Below are positions 13,355-24,037 of a stretch of 64,000 bases of DNA, in pieces. Position 1 is the first letter of the stretch, and every line of letters begins with the position of its first letter. The notes below the pieces were generated by a model. The model saw nothing but the letters and a program-made list of their open reading frames with translations, was not told the origin of the DNA and made no database searches. This stretch comes from Sphagnum magellanicum (taxonomy: Eukaryota; Streptophyta; Sphagnopsida; Sphagnales; Sphagnaceae): NCBI GenBank assembly GCA_021904315.1, contig CM038907.1:24373223-24437222 (forward strand), in the 5' to 3' direction. The position numbers were made by a program, and so were the translations under genes.

Positions 13355-13895
13355 TTTCTTGAGAGCAGACTATACCCCAGCAACAGATCTAGCTAGAAGT
13401 GAGGATTCTTCTTGAAAGTAGACTATACCCCAGCAAGAAGACTATATCTCAGCAACAGATCTAGCTAGGAGTGAGGATTCTTCTTGAAAGTAGACTATAC
13501 CCTGGCAAGAAGACTATATCTCAGCAACAGATCTAGCTAGGAGTGAGGATTCTTCTTGAAAGTAGACTATACCCCGGCAAGAAGACTATATCTCAGCAAC
13601 AGATCTAGCTAGGAGTGAGGATTCTTCTGGAAAGTAGACTATACCCCCGCAAGAAGACTATATCTCAGCAACAGATCTAGCTAGGAGTGAGGATTCTTCT
13701 GGAAAGTAGACTATACTCCAGCAAGAAGACTATATCTCAGCAAAAGATCTAGCTAGGAGTGAGGATTCTTCTGGAAAGTAGACTATACCCCAGCAAGAAG
13801 ACTATATCTCAGCAACAGATCTAGCTAGGAGTGAGGATTCTTCTTGAAAGTAGACTATACCCCAGCAACAGATCTATCTAGAAGTGAGTGAGGAT
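13355..13895. repeat. 72-bp minisatellite, about 7 units
   Basis: The unit contains GTGAGGATTCTTCTTGAAAG, TAGACTATACCCCAGCAAGA and AGACTATATCTCAGCAACAG-ATCTAGCTAGGA. Equivalent GTGAGG points fall at 13399, 13471 and 13543, a period of 72. Internal units are nearly identical, while the first and last are shortened and diverged (they lack the AAGAAGACTATATCTCAG part). Within the unit GACTATA-CAGCAA occurs twice, so the 72-mer itself arose from a smaller duplication. Confidence 0.95.
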
Positions 13896-16530
13896 TTTCT
13901 TTAAAAAAATCATAAAAGACCAAAATGGCCTCCAGATACACTAGATTATTTCTGTTCGTGCTTTCCAAGTTCCTCATGCTTGTTAAGACGGTCTTTCCAA
14001 CATGCAAGTTGAAAAGTAATGCTACATTCCTCATGCTTGTTGAGATGGAAAAATCCAACATGCAAGTTGAATGATAATGAGACATTCCTCATTAATGCCG
14101 TCAAGGTAGCTTTTTGACATTTTGTCAGTGCACGTCATGCATGAGTATAGAAGAGCAATCCAAGGGAATGCAAAAAAAGTCACTACAAAAGAAACAATCC
14201 TGAAATATTATTTCCCAACACACATAAATAACAAAAAAAACTAAAAAGTGCACATCAAATAAAATAAAATAAATAAAGGAACAATATCTATAGTATCTAT
14301 GTATGATTCACTTGTCAACATGATTTTCACTTGGAAAGTGAAGTCGTAGAGCCCTAAATCCAAAAAACTTGATTTTGTGTGGATCCAAACCAGTAAAGAG
14401 TTGAAATTTTCTTGTCAAATGAATTATTTGTTTCAAGCATGTGAATGTCATGGAGCAAATTAAGTGGCAAATCAAATTGACGCAATATCATGATGCTTTC
14501 ACAAAAATGATTTGGTAACTCCAACATGTCCCATGACTTACATGGTGAAGATCACTCTCCCATTGAAGTTAGGCCCAATTTACACTACGAGTAAGGGTCA
14601 ATGTTCAACCCAAATCCAGCATTCCTATTGGTGCAAAAGTTGAAATCAGCCCCCCAGGGCTTAACACTAGGAGTCAATCCTGAACTAGCAAGAATCTTTT
14701 CAATCTGCCCAAAGTTACTAATAAGTGCTGAACCTGATGGCCATGTATAGGTCCCAAGGCTTGGAAAAAGGATACCATTGAATTTAGGAGGCCAATTTGC
14801 AACCCTTGGAAGTCGGGGCCAATGTTGCAGCATTTGTTAACATCTTGACATCAAATTTCTTGCACTTATTAGTAACTTGGAGCCAAAAATGCTCAAAGTT
14901 GGCCCCAAGTGCTTTCGGCCCTGACTCCTCCAAGTGTATAGCCAGTGTAAATGCTCAAAAGCAGGTTGTATTGTATTGTGGGCCTAGCTTTTGTTGTGTG
15001 TGAAACAGAAGTGAAGATGGAGTAGTAAGGTCATTTGTCACCACATATGCAAACCGCCAAATTTGGAGAGAAGCTTCTTGGCCCCCTGAAAACTGAATTT
15101 CATGAAGAGTGTGACCTGGACTCTTGGTTGAGTTTTAGAGACTAGAAATGCTTTGATGGAGGGGTTTCCTTTGGCTCTGGAAGACAAGATGGAATTGCAA
15201 GGCAGTTTATGAGAGAAATGGAATCCTTTTTGTAACAAATACACTTTCAATCAAGCTCATCTTTGGCTATGTTCTATGGTCTTTTTTTTTTTGGTTACAG
15301 TAATAGTGTTGATAGGCAATGTAGGCAACATTTGGACTTGTAGCAATGTCAATTGGCAATGGTAGTGTTGAGACTTGCAAATGACGTGATTAGGCATCGA
15401 TAGGCAATGTCAAGATTTGCAACAATGTCAATAGATAGGCAATCTCAATGTCAAGATTTGCAACAGTGTCAATAGGTGTGATGGCACTTGTTAGTGATGT
15501 TAGTAGGTAAAGGTGAGCATTAGCATGTGGTGTGGTGTGAAGCAAAGAATTGATGAAGCATTAGGTCAAACGCAAAGCTCTATGCATGGAGCAAGTGCAG
15601 CTCCGCAATGGCAAAGTAGCAATGGTGAAAATGCGAGCTTTTCTAAACACGAAAATGAAAATCACAAAGTAGGGTTTTGATGGCGCTAACCCTATGACAA
15701 TATACCCTAGGTATTTTAGAATCCTAGACTAAAGCCTCTAATCTAGATTGTGGACACTACCTTAGGTAGTCTAAAATTTTAATCATAACCTTTAGTCTAA
15801 ACCCTACACTAGGCTTTAGATTAGTTGTGAATCCTACTCCCTCCCTATCCCATCAAAACCCTACTTTGAATTAGGTGGTGCTCTTCTGTCTCCGCAGGTT
15901 TGCATGAGCCCCAGTTGGCTGGCCAAGAAGTTACTTTGTAAATTTGGAGTTAACCTACATTCGGAGGCACTACTGCTCTTCTTTTGTCGTCTGATCTCAT
16001 CTCATATGGTTTGAGTAAAGTTTGAATTGTCATATATACGAACTAAAATGGTGTCCTGCATGCATGATGGTGCTTTTATTTTGGGGGACGGGGTCAGAGA
16101 GCTGCTTCTAATGTGGGACCTGCCCAATGTTTTGAAAAAATATTGATGATGGCCCAAACAAAGTGGCTCCTTCAAAGCCAAATAAACAAACTTTTGAGTG
16201 CACCCCGCTCACTAATTAATAGATTCAACAATAGGTGCCCTCCTAATAGCTCACTTATTACACATTGAACTGGTAGTTCAGTCAAGACAACTAAGAACGT
16301 TTTTTCTTGAAGAAAAAGGAATTGGTGACAAAATATTTTTGTTTTCTGTGTTGCCTTTTGGTGATTTTACCCAACAACAGAGACTGTATCTTAGAGGGGC
16401 ATTTTGAAGAAACGAAACCCTAATACGCATGTGCATTCCATGTTTTGAAATGCCCCACATTGGTTTTTTCTTCATGAGAGCCAGTAGGTACCGATTGGAT
16501 ACCCATGGAGTATCACAAGAAAAAAAAGTC
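13896..16530. other. Intergenic DNA with short degenerate repeats
   Basis: From 15300 to 15480 the phrases ATAGGCAATGTC and TTGCAACA-TGTCAATAG recur in a degenerate array. A few ORFs of 68-104 codons occur (14585-14833 minus, 15038-15250 minus, 16278-16592 minus), none with a recognisable domain. No host gene can be supported. Confidence 0.45.
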
Positions 16531-16670
16531 ACATCAATTTGTACTCTCGATAGCACCCTTGTAGTGGGAGAGTTTAGAAAATAAGTAAACACTCAACTCA
16601 CATCAATTTGTACTCTTGATAACACACTTGGAGTGGGGGAGTTTTGGAAATAAGTAAATCCTCTACTCTG
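16531..16670. repeat. Two-unit tandem repeat, about 67 bp
   Basis: The phrase CACATCAATTTGTACTCT-GATA-CAC-CTTG-AGTGGG-GAGTTT is present twice in a row (about 16531 and 16598), followed each time by GAAAATAAGTAAA. Confidence 0.7.
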
Positions 16671-16717
16671 CCTCAGCTGGGCACTTAATTCTTGCTTTTC
16701 ATCTCTCGTATTATTTA

Positions 16718-17560
16718 GATTGGCCCATGGCTGAAAAAAAAACTGGAACTATGGACGCTCCCCAAAATTGAAGGTTGTATTTTGAAGTATAGAGATCCTG
16801 TCCTTTGGCCCACCTACATAGGTGAAATGAGGACAACATTTGCCAAAGCATATGGGATAAAAGTGAGGTACTATGGAGAACATGTTGAGGAACACATTGG
16901 GAACCAGGGAAAAATGGAAATAAAATCCTTCCACCCACCTCAACCTTAAAAGGAAAACAAAAGCAAGGCACTTTGACTGCATGCTTGGGCCTTCACTTTG
17001 GCTGCATGAAATTTCTCTTCCCAAAAGAGTTCATCACCATTTTGGCTTGGGCTAATACCCCTTGCAAAGAACACCCTACCTATTGGGGGCACTTATTCTC
17101 TTTCACATTAATTAGTTGGGGATGCCTCACTTGTTCAGCTTTTTTTTTTTTTGCAATAAGCCAATTTGATTGGCCCATCACGAAAAAAAGTTGAAATTAT
17201 GGAGGCTCCCCAAAATAGAAGATTCTGTGGAAAGATGGAATGCCTTTCCTTTTGGCTCAGCTAAATAGGTGAGAAGGGGAGGACTTTGGGCAAAACATAT
17301 GGGATTAAAAGCCAGGTGCTATTGGGAACACCCTTGAGGAACACATTGGGAAATCCATTGGGAACTTGAAAGGGAACATGTTGGGAACAAAGGGAAAATG
17401 AAAATAAATCCTCCCCCCCCCCACCCCAAAACTTAAAACAAAAAAATTAAGGAACTTTGAGTGCATGCTGAGCCTTCCCATTGGCTACATGAAATTTCTA
17501 TTTCCAAAACTGTTTGTCACCATTTTTGGCCTGGGCTAATACCCCCACTATAAACTGCGG
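16718..17560 (+). repeat. Two diverged direct repeats, about 450-bp spacing
   Basis: Units at 16718-17105 and 17169-17560 share GATTGGCCCAT, TGGA-GCTCCCCAAAAT, TAGGTGA, CATATGGGAT, AACACATTGGGAA, GGCTGCATGAAATTTCT/GGCTACATGAAATTTCT and TTGGC-TGGGCTAATACCCC. The second unit has an extra internal iteration of GGGAAC words. No ORF is conserved between the units, so this looks like a noncoding duplication. Confidence 0.75.
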
Positions 17561-18264
17561 GTACTTATTGAACTCCTTGGTCCTCAGGTGTTACCCTGAG
17601 GTTTCTTTCTATAATAATAAAACAAAAATGGTCCCTCCCCATGTAAGGGAGAGACTATGGAACCATGTAGTTTTCGTATGGTCTCTCAAATGTTAAGGAG
17701 CGTTTACCAATCAATTATATGTATAGATGAAGAAGGCCCTTAGTGGAGAATGTTCCTTAATTTGAGGACCTTTGAGTCAAGGGTGGTAGCCCCAGGTGAT
17801 ATTAAGGAACACCGCCACAACACTAGGTTTCCATTTGCAGAAAGAAACCTGGCTGACTTCTTTAAATTTTCAGCACTTTTTGAAAAAAGTAGATTGACCC
17901 AGTTGTTTATTATGTTATTGAGATTTTTCACCATTTTTCAAAAAAAAAAAAAATTATCATTCATATCTAGACCTAAATAATAGCTAGTTAAGTCACCAAT
18001 TACAACAAGAGTTTTTGAAAAACATTGTACTGTTCCCTTATAAATTGTCAGAAATTTTATTTGTTAGATCTTGTGGAGATCCTAGTAATTGAGCCTATGT
18101 AAAGTACCTTTGCATTTCTTTCTTTCGTATATTTTGATTCCTTGTCGGGTTGAAAAAATCTTATTCATCAGTGTCAGACACGATGTATGTCACAGGAACA
18201 ATAGAACTTACACAATCTAGAAAGTACTTTCTAATTTGTCAAAATAGCTTTCATCGAGTAAAAG
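17561..18264. other. Intergenic DNA
   Basis: There is no recognisable gene. A poly-A stretch lies at about 17940. Some short ORFs overlap on opposite strands (17740-17980) without domains. Confidence 0.45.
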
Positions 18265-18740
18265 TTAGTCACCAAGTTGTCACTCCTCATTGTCCCAATC
18301 GTTTTAGTTATATCCTTTTGCAATGTCATTGTACTGGGACAATGTCAATGTGACTACTTTTGACAATGTGACTTGTCCCTCCTCATTGTCCCAATCACTG
18401 TAGTGCTATCCTTTTGCAATATCATTGTCATGACGATGTTAGTTGTCCCTCCTCATTGTCCCAATGGTTGTAGTGCTATCCTTTTGTAATGTCATTGTCA
18501 CGATGATGCCACTTCTCCCTCCTCATTGTCCCAATTGTTGTAGCGCTATCCTTTTGCAATGTCATTGTCTTGGGACAATGTCACTTGTCCCTCCTCATTG
18601 TCCCAATCGTTGTAATGTAATCCTGTTGCAATGTCATTGTTGTGACGATGTCACTTGTCCCCCCTCAATGTCCCGGTCACTATAGTGCTATCCTTTTGCA
18701 ATGTCATTGTTGTGATCGTGTCCTATAGTGATCGTGTCCT
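18265..18740. repeat. 70-bp minisatellite upstream of the PILS-like gene
   Basis: The unit reads CCTCATTGTCCCAAT...TAGTGCTATCCTTTTGCAAT-GTCATTGT...GATGTCACTTGTCC. Equivalent points at 18381, 18451, 18521, 18593 and 18663 give a period of about 70-72 bases. The first interval (18285 to 18381) is longer. Units contain the inverted words CATTGTC and GACAATG, so single strands could fold locally. The array ends about 0.9 kb before the PILS start codon. Confidence 0.93.
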
Positions 18741-19652
18741 ATACTTGAGAAATCTGGCCCCAACAAAAGAAAGAAAGAAAGAAAGAAAAAAAAGACCCTT
18801 CTTGTTGATGAGCCAGCGGCTCAAAAGCATTTAAAAAATTAAGAAAAAAATTGGTGAAATGTTAAAGAAAACCTATAAGAAACTTCCTATTTTGTTTTCT
18901 CTTCTTTCCCGGTCCCCTTGGTTGACCCGGGGAATTGACGGCAAGAGTGCCACTTGCCCCTGCTTCGGCGCTCCCACATGTCGGCTCGCTGCAGCAACAC
19001 CATCTCCAGAGTTCCTGTAGCGCCCTGGACTCGCTGTTCGCGGCCTTCTCTCTCTCTCTCTCTCTCTCATATTCCGCTTCCGTCGGCGCAGGTGGAGGCA
19101 ATTATAGTGCTGTGGATCCACAAATTTTCAAGAAGACCAACAACAACAACAACAACAACATCAGTAGTCATGCTCAAGAATTCCATTCAAATGGCGTTCG
19201 TTGCACCTTGCGTCGACGTTTGAATATCTGTTGTTGTAAGGGACAAGCTCCTCAACGATGTAGACACTAGTACTGTTATAAGAAACAAGAGCACGATGCA
19301 GTTTTTTGTGAGATCTGTATAGTGCCAGCAGCTGCAAAAATTATCTAACTTGTTGTCCATCAACAACAAGTCAGCAGCTAGCTCCCTAATTACAATATTC
19401 CGGGATTTGCAGGATTCCTGACTTAGCTGCAAGTAGCTGCAAATTATCTATGGAAGATTCCTGAAGTAGCTGCAAGTTATTTATGGAGGATGTTCATGGG
19501 TTCAGCTCCGCAGCAGAAAAATGTGATTCAAGGCCCGTGCTCGTGTGTAAGTCGCAGTCCGACTGCAGCTCGACGGTAGTATAGAGCTTTTGGAGCTGGA
19601 AGCTTGGACGTCATAGCTGGCAGCAGCGAATTTCTTCGACTTGGTCGAGATC
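18741..19652 (+). promoter_or_regulatory. Putative promoter/5' UTR region of the PILS-like gene
   Basis: Base composition changes here from AT-rich to GC-richer sequence. The stretch holds a GAAA microsatellite (18768-18790), a CT run (19046-19068) and a CAA run (19138-19160); CT and CAA tracts are common in plant 5' UTRs. ORFs crossing these runs (18935-19270) give only low-complexity Ser/Leu and Asn stretches and are not credible proteins. A TATA-like TATAAGAA occurs near 18876. The reading frame of the first coding exon is closed by a TAG at 19614-19616. The transcription start cannot be fixed from sequence alone. Confidence 0.45.
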
Positions 19653-22600
19653 ATGGATATTCTGCTGCGCGGGCCGGTGTTGGGGAAAATGTTGCTGCGC
19701 TTGGAATCTTCAGCTACAGCGCTGGTGGAGTTTGGATTGCTACCCATAGCAAAAGTGTTGGTTTTAAGCGGCTTTGGATTGGCGATGGCCAATCCTTACA
19801 TCAACATACTGCCTGCGCCCTCTCGTCGTTTGCTCAGCAAGGTGATCATGATTTCATGGATGCAGCTCAGCTGATTTCTTACAGCTCCACACGATCAATA
19901 TTTCTCTTTGCTGCAAATCCTTGGGGATCAGTTCCAAAGCCTGAGTACTGTATGTCGTTCGGGTGTCTCTAGCTAGCCTCATGATCACAGCTGACGCGCG
20001 TTTGTGTGGGATATGTATCGATGTATTGCAGCTGGTGTTTTCTGTGTTTTTGCCATGCCTGATTTTCACTCAGCTAGGGAAGGCCATCACCTTGCAGAAA
20101 ATTCTCCAATGGTGAGAGTTCTCGACAAAAAACTCTTGATTTTGCGTCACAATGTTGTTGTAATCCTGGATCTGTTCAAGAAGTTGTGAAGAAGGAATTA
20201 GTTGGTAAATTTTGAAGATATCTCCATAGCTGCTGCTGCCGCAACTCATGCATGCATGATGCATTTGGAATACTCGTGTATATTATAATGCCTGCTGCAC
20301 ATGCATGATTGATGACTGCTAGGTGGTTCATTCCGGTGAATGTGGTACTGGGAGCATTTCTGGGATGCTTGCTGGGCTACGTGATGGCACTTATTGTCAG
20401 ACCACCTCCTCAGTTTTTCAACTTCTTTGTCATCATGATTGGCATAGGTATGTAAATTACGCGAATTCATAATTCTTGTTGCTACGATCAATTCGCAATA
20501 AAAGTATTACAATCACAGTACTAAATTGCTCAGTGGCTCAGCTTCTTATGCCGAGGACCAGATCAGCCTCAAGCTGGCTGTCAAGAACTATATATGTTGT
20601 ATACCAGCTGCTGCAGCAGGTTTGAACATTGTGGTGCTCAGCAAGCTCTTGTTGCTGGTGGGGTTGTCAATCAACACTAGGGAATATTGGCAACATTCCT
20701 CTGGTGATCATAGGAGCAATCTGTCGAGATAATGAAGACAACCCATTTGGGATGGATCCTGAAGCTTGCAATTCCCAGGGTGTCGCCTACATCTCTTTTG
20801 GCCAATGGGTATGTATGTATGCAAGTATGTATAATTTTGTTTCTGTACAGAGTTGAGTTCTGGACACCTGCTGCAGACAGGACAGGCATTGGGTTCTTAT
20901 AATGTACATTGGTGTGTGTTTGGGGTTCGGTCTGTACAATGAACTTGGAGTTTCTCTGTTCCAGGTTTTGGCTCTCTTTGCGGTGTTTTCTGAGCTTTTG
21001 AGTCCTCATATGCTGGATGTTTTATGGAGAATGTGTCAGGTGCAGGCCATTGTGCCCTGTAAAGGTGCCTGTGGGGTTAGCCAGGTAGGGTGCTCGCAAA
21101 AATGTCTGAACGGGCCGCAAAACAGGCACAATGGCTTGTACCCAGCATGTTCCATAACACAATGGTTTTCATGATTTGCACAATGGGCATGTGGATTTTG
21201 AACAATGGTTTGGTCAAGTAGGTCCAAGAAGACCTATCCATTGTGCCTTGTAAGGGGGACTAAAGAGAGGAGGAAAAGGCTACGTGAATGTGTATATTGC
21301 AGGTGGGAGCAGTCATAGTGTACACATTTGTGTATCACATGTTAGCACCACCCAAAGATGACAGCATTGCAGCAGCAGATGAGGAATCATGTCCTGAGAT
21401 TGATCTCAAAGTGGAGAGAAATTTGATTGACAACTCCGAGAATAATGCTAATGGATTTTCAGAATCTGCTACTATCCAAGTTCCAGATGCTGACTTCCAA
21501 AAACAAGACTCCATTCTGGTCCCCCTTTTGCTCCCTCTGTCTTCAGATACCTTACCCAAGGTCAGACACTTTGCAGCAAATTACAGGATCATAATGTAGC
21601 AACCATGTTCATTTAAAACCCTTTTATGGACTTGTATTGGAACTTGTATGAACTGTACATTTTCTTGTAAATTAATGCTATAAAATGCACAAACCCACTT
21701 GTAAATTATGCTGATAAGATTATGGGATTGATGTACTTAGTTCGTGCACTGTGCTTTTAGATTGTTTCTAATTGTAAATTATGCTCGACTTTGTAAGGCT
21801 ATGAGATTGGTGTTCTTACAATTCCATTCTTTCTGATTGTTTAGGTCTCAGGTGGATGGCTAAAATGGTTGCATCATTCAAACCTGCAAAATATTTTCCA
21901 GCCTCCAGTTGTTGCCACGGTATGTTGCCTCAATTTGTGCAATCACCCGAGTATTCTCATTTTGCCATTATTTGCAGAGTGACAAAAATTCCACACACCT
22001 GCAGTTGTCCTCATGATTTGTATTTCATAATCTCCACACATCTAAGTGCAGATTGAGCATTGGACAGGAAATTGGAAAAATCAGTCTGAACTGATAGGAA
22101 CTATTATTCTGTATCTTGGGTGTGAAATTGGGGAAATGTGTGCAGTTGTTGGCATTGGTGATTGGAGCAGTACCCATGTTGAGAAATCTCATATTTGATG
22201 AGCATTCTGTTTTCTTCTTCTTCTATGACAGCCTCAATTTGTTGGGGTAAATGTCGTTCCTGGCCTACATGGTTTGAAGGACACTCTACATTTGTAAGAA
22301 ACCAGCTTTTGATTGAGGTGCAGGGTTTGGGGTTTTTTTTTCGGTCAATTTTTTTTTCCCAAAAATCCTGGATTCAATTCCTGTACCAGTTCCAAACTCG
22401 GTTCTGGTTCAGTTTTTATTAACCGTAACCCGCAATTCTAACCCTCCAAACCAGGTACCTGCCCAACACTGGTTATTTCTTCATAATCCATTTACGCAAG
22501 TTTGACTCTGTGTTTGTGTGTGTTTTGTAGGGGCGCAATGGTCCCTTGCATTATGTTGGTCTTGGGTGGCAACATAGTTGGTGGTGAGATTTTCTATACA

Positions 22601-24037
22601 CAATCTGCACCCACTTCAAGCGCAGCTTTTGCATCATCTATATCTGTTATACATCTTATTTTGTTCACATAAAGTTCCCATGTTGTTCCACTTGTTGTTC
22701 TCATGTTAGTTCTGATGTTGTTCCCATAGTCATTTCATGGTGCATCATATCCATTTACCAAAGATGTTAATGTAATGGAACTGGCTCGCAGCCGCCCGTA
22801 ATCTGGGGTTCACCAAAGGGTCACTTACCCAGCATAATGGGCAGCTGCTTGCCTGTTCCATAGCAGTTATACAATTATAATCCACTCCTGGTTAGTGAAA
22901 CGGTGATGTGCAAGATGAATGAGACCCATTAAAATCCATAAAAAGCTAAATTTGGGTTTTCAAGGAATGGTTTGAATTTAGCTCAAGGGAGTTTGTATTG
23001 GACTTGTTGGCAATCCAAGGAAGAAAAGATGTATATGTCACTTGGAGAATGCTCAGTTCTCTGAGCTATGAAAGTGTGGAAATTGAATTGCAGGACCAGG
23101 AAGTTCACTGTTGGGTATGAGGTCGACAATCGCAATCACATTCACCAGACTGTTTTTGTTGCCACCCATAGGATTAGCAGTAGTGCTGACAGCAGACCGA
23201 TTGGGGTTCCTTCCACCTCATGACAAAATGTTCCGATTTGTGCTCCTTCTGCAGCAATCCATGCCTACATCCATGCTTGCAGGTACATACATACTTCCAC
23301 ACAAGATTCTTGTAGGAATTCAAGTAGTATGGCTAAATACTGAAGTGCACTGTCGGCTTCCCACTGCCTGCTTTCAGGGGAATGGCATCAGGCAACGCAT
23401 CAACAAGTGTTGTGTTGTTATTTGAACTTATAAAGAACCATCGGTTCCAGCAGAATCGAAGAACCATGGATCCTGGTTTTTTCCAAAACCTTAAAGAACT
23501 GATGGTTTTCAAAAAAAGAACAATCAATGAACTGGTGGTTGGTCTTATGGCTGTTTTTCTTCTTTTTTTTTTCCCAAAAGAATTTGAGAACAATGTTTAT
23601 ATACCAGAACCAGGACTTAAATTTTTTGAGAACCGAGTGTTCAATGAATCCTCAAAAACTGCCCTGATAACTGCTGGGTGTGTCTGTTCGTGTTTCTAAT
23701 GCTAAATCAACAAGCTGTGTTGTGTTTTCCAAAGCTGGTTCCAAAATTCAGGTTAGGATTTTACCTGGCACAAACCACCCAAGTTCACTGGTTTCAAGTT
23801 TCATGTAGCATATATGATTTGATATGGTTCTGTTGCCAATCAACATAATCTGGAAAAAAAAATTTGTTCAATCTCCAGTGCTGATCAATTTTGGTGATTT
23901 TGATGTCTTCAGGAGCTGTGACCAACCTCCGGGGCCATGCAGAAAAAGAAGCATCTGCCATATTGTTTTGGGAGCACATTATAGCAGTTTTTTCACTCAC
24001 ATTCTGGCTCATTCTATATATTAGAATTCTCTTTTAG
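19653..24037 (+). CDS. PIN-LIKES (PILS) auxin efflux carrier-like protein, 10 exons
   Basis: PILS proteins are 10-transmembrane carriers of the ER membrane that control intracellular auxin. Exons, all with GT-AG introns and compatible phases: 19653-19841, 20032-20111, 20323-20447, 20681-20808, 21303-21560, 21845-21919, 22146-22246, 22531-22583, 23094-23282, 23913-24037. The spliced product is about 440 residues, the usual family length. Family-like blocks are GLLPIAKVLVLSGFGLAMA (exon 1), VFLPCLIFTQLGKAIT (exon 2), WFIPVNVVLGAFLGC (exon 3), GNIGNIPLVIIGAICRD with NPFG (exons 3-4), GGAMVPCIMLVLGGN (exons 7-8), RLFLLPPIGLAVVL and LLLQQSMPTSML (exon 9), and GAVTNLRGHAEKEAS (exons 9-10). Two hydrophobic halves of about five helices flank a hydrophilic loop in exon 5 (acidic, Ser/Asn-rich), the expected topology. 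The start is the first ATG after an in-frame stop at 19614. No premature stops or bad splice sites were found. The subfamily member cannot be named. Exon borders were assigned by hand; no transcript was available. Confidence 0.93.

Noticed and set aside
13355-13895. Regular repeat array that could suggest a CRISPR
   Set aside because: Units are 72 bp, contiguous and nearly identical with no unique spacers, in a plant nuclear context. It is a minisatellite.
14181-14200. CACTACAAAAGAAAC, a CACTA-like terminus
   Set aside because: No matching inverted end or 3-bp target duplication was found nearby.
14585-14833. 82-codon minus-strand ORF in moderately GC-rich DNA
   Set aside because: No domain, no adjoining exon with matching splice sites, and a plus-strand ORF overlaps its end.
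18935-19270. 111-codon ORF just before the PILS-like gene
   Set aside because: Its protein is driven by CT and CAA microsatellites and overlaps similar ORFs in other frames; it fits a 5' UTR or promoter better.
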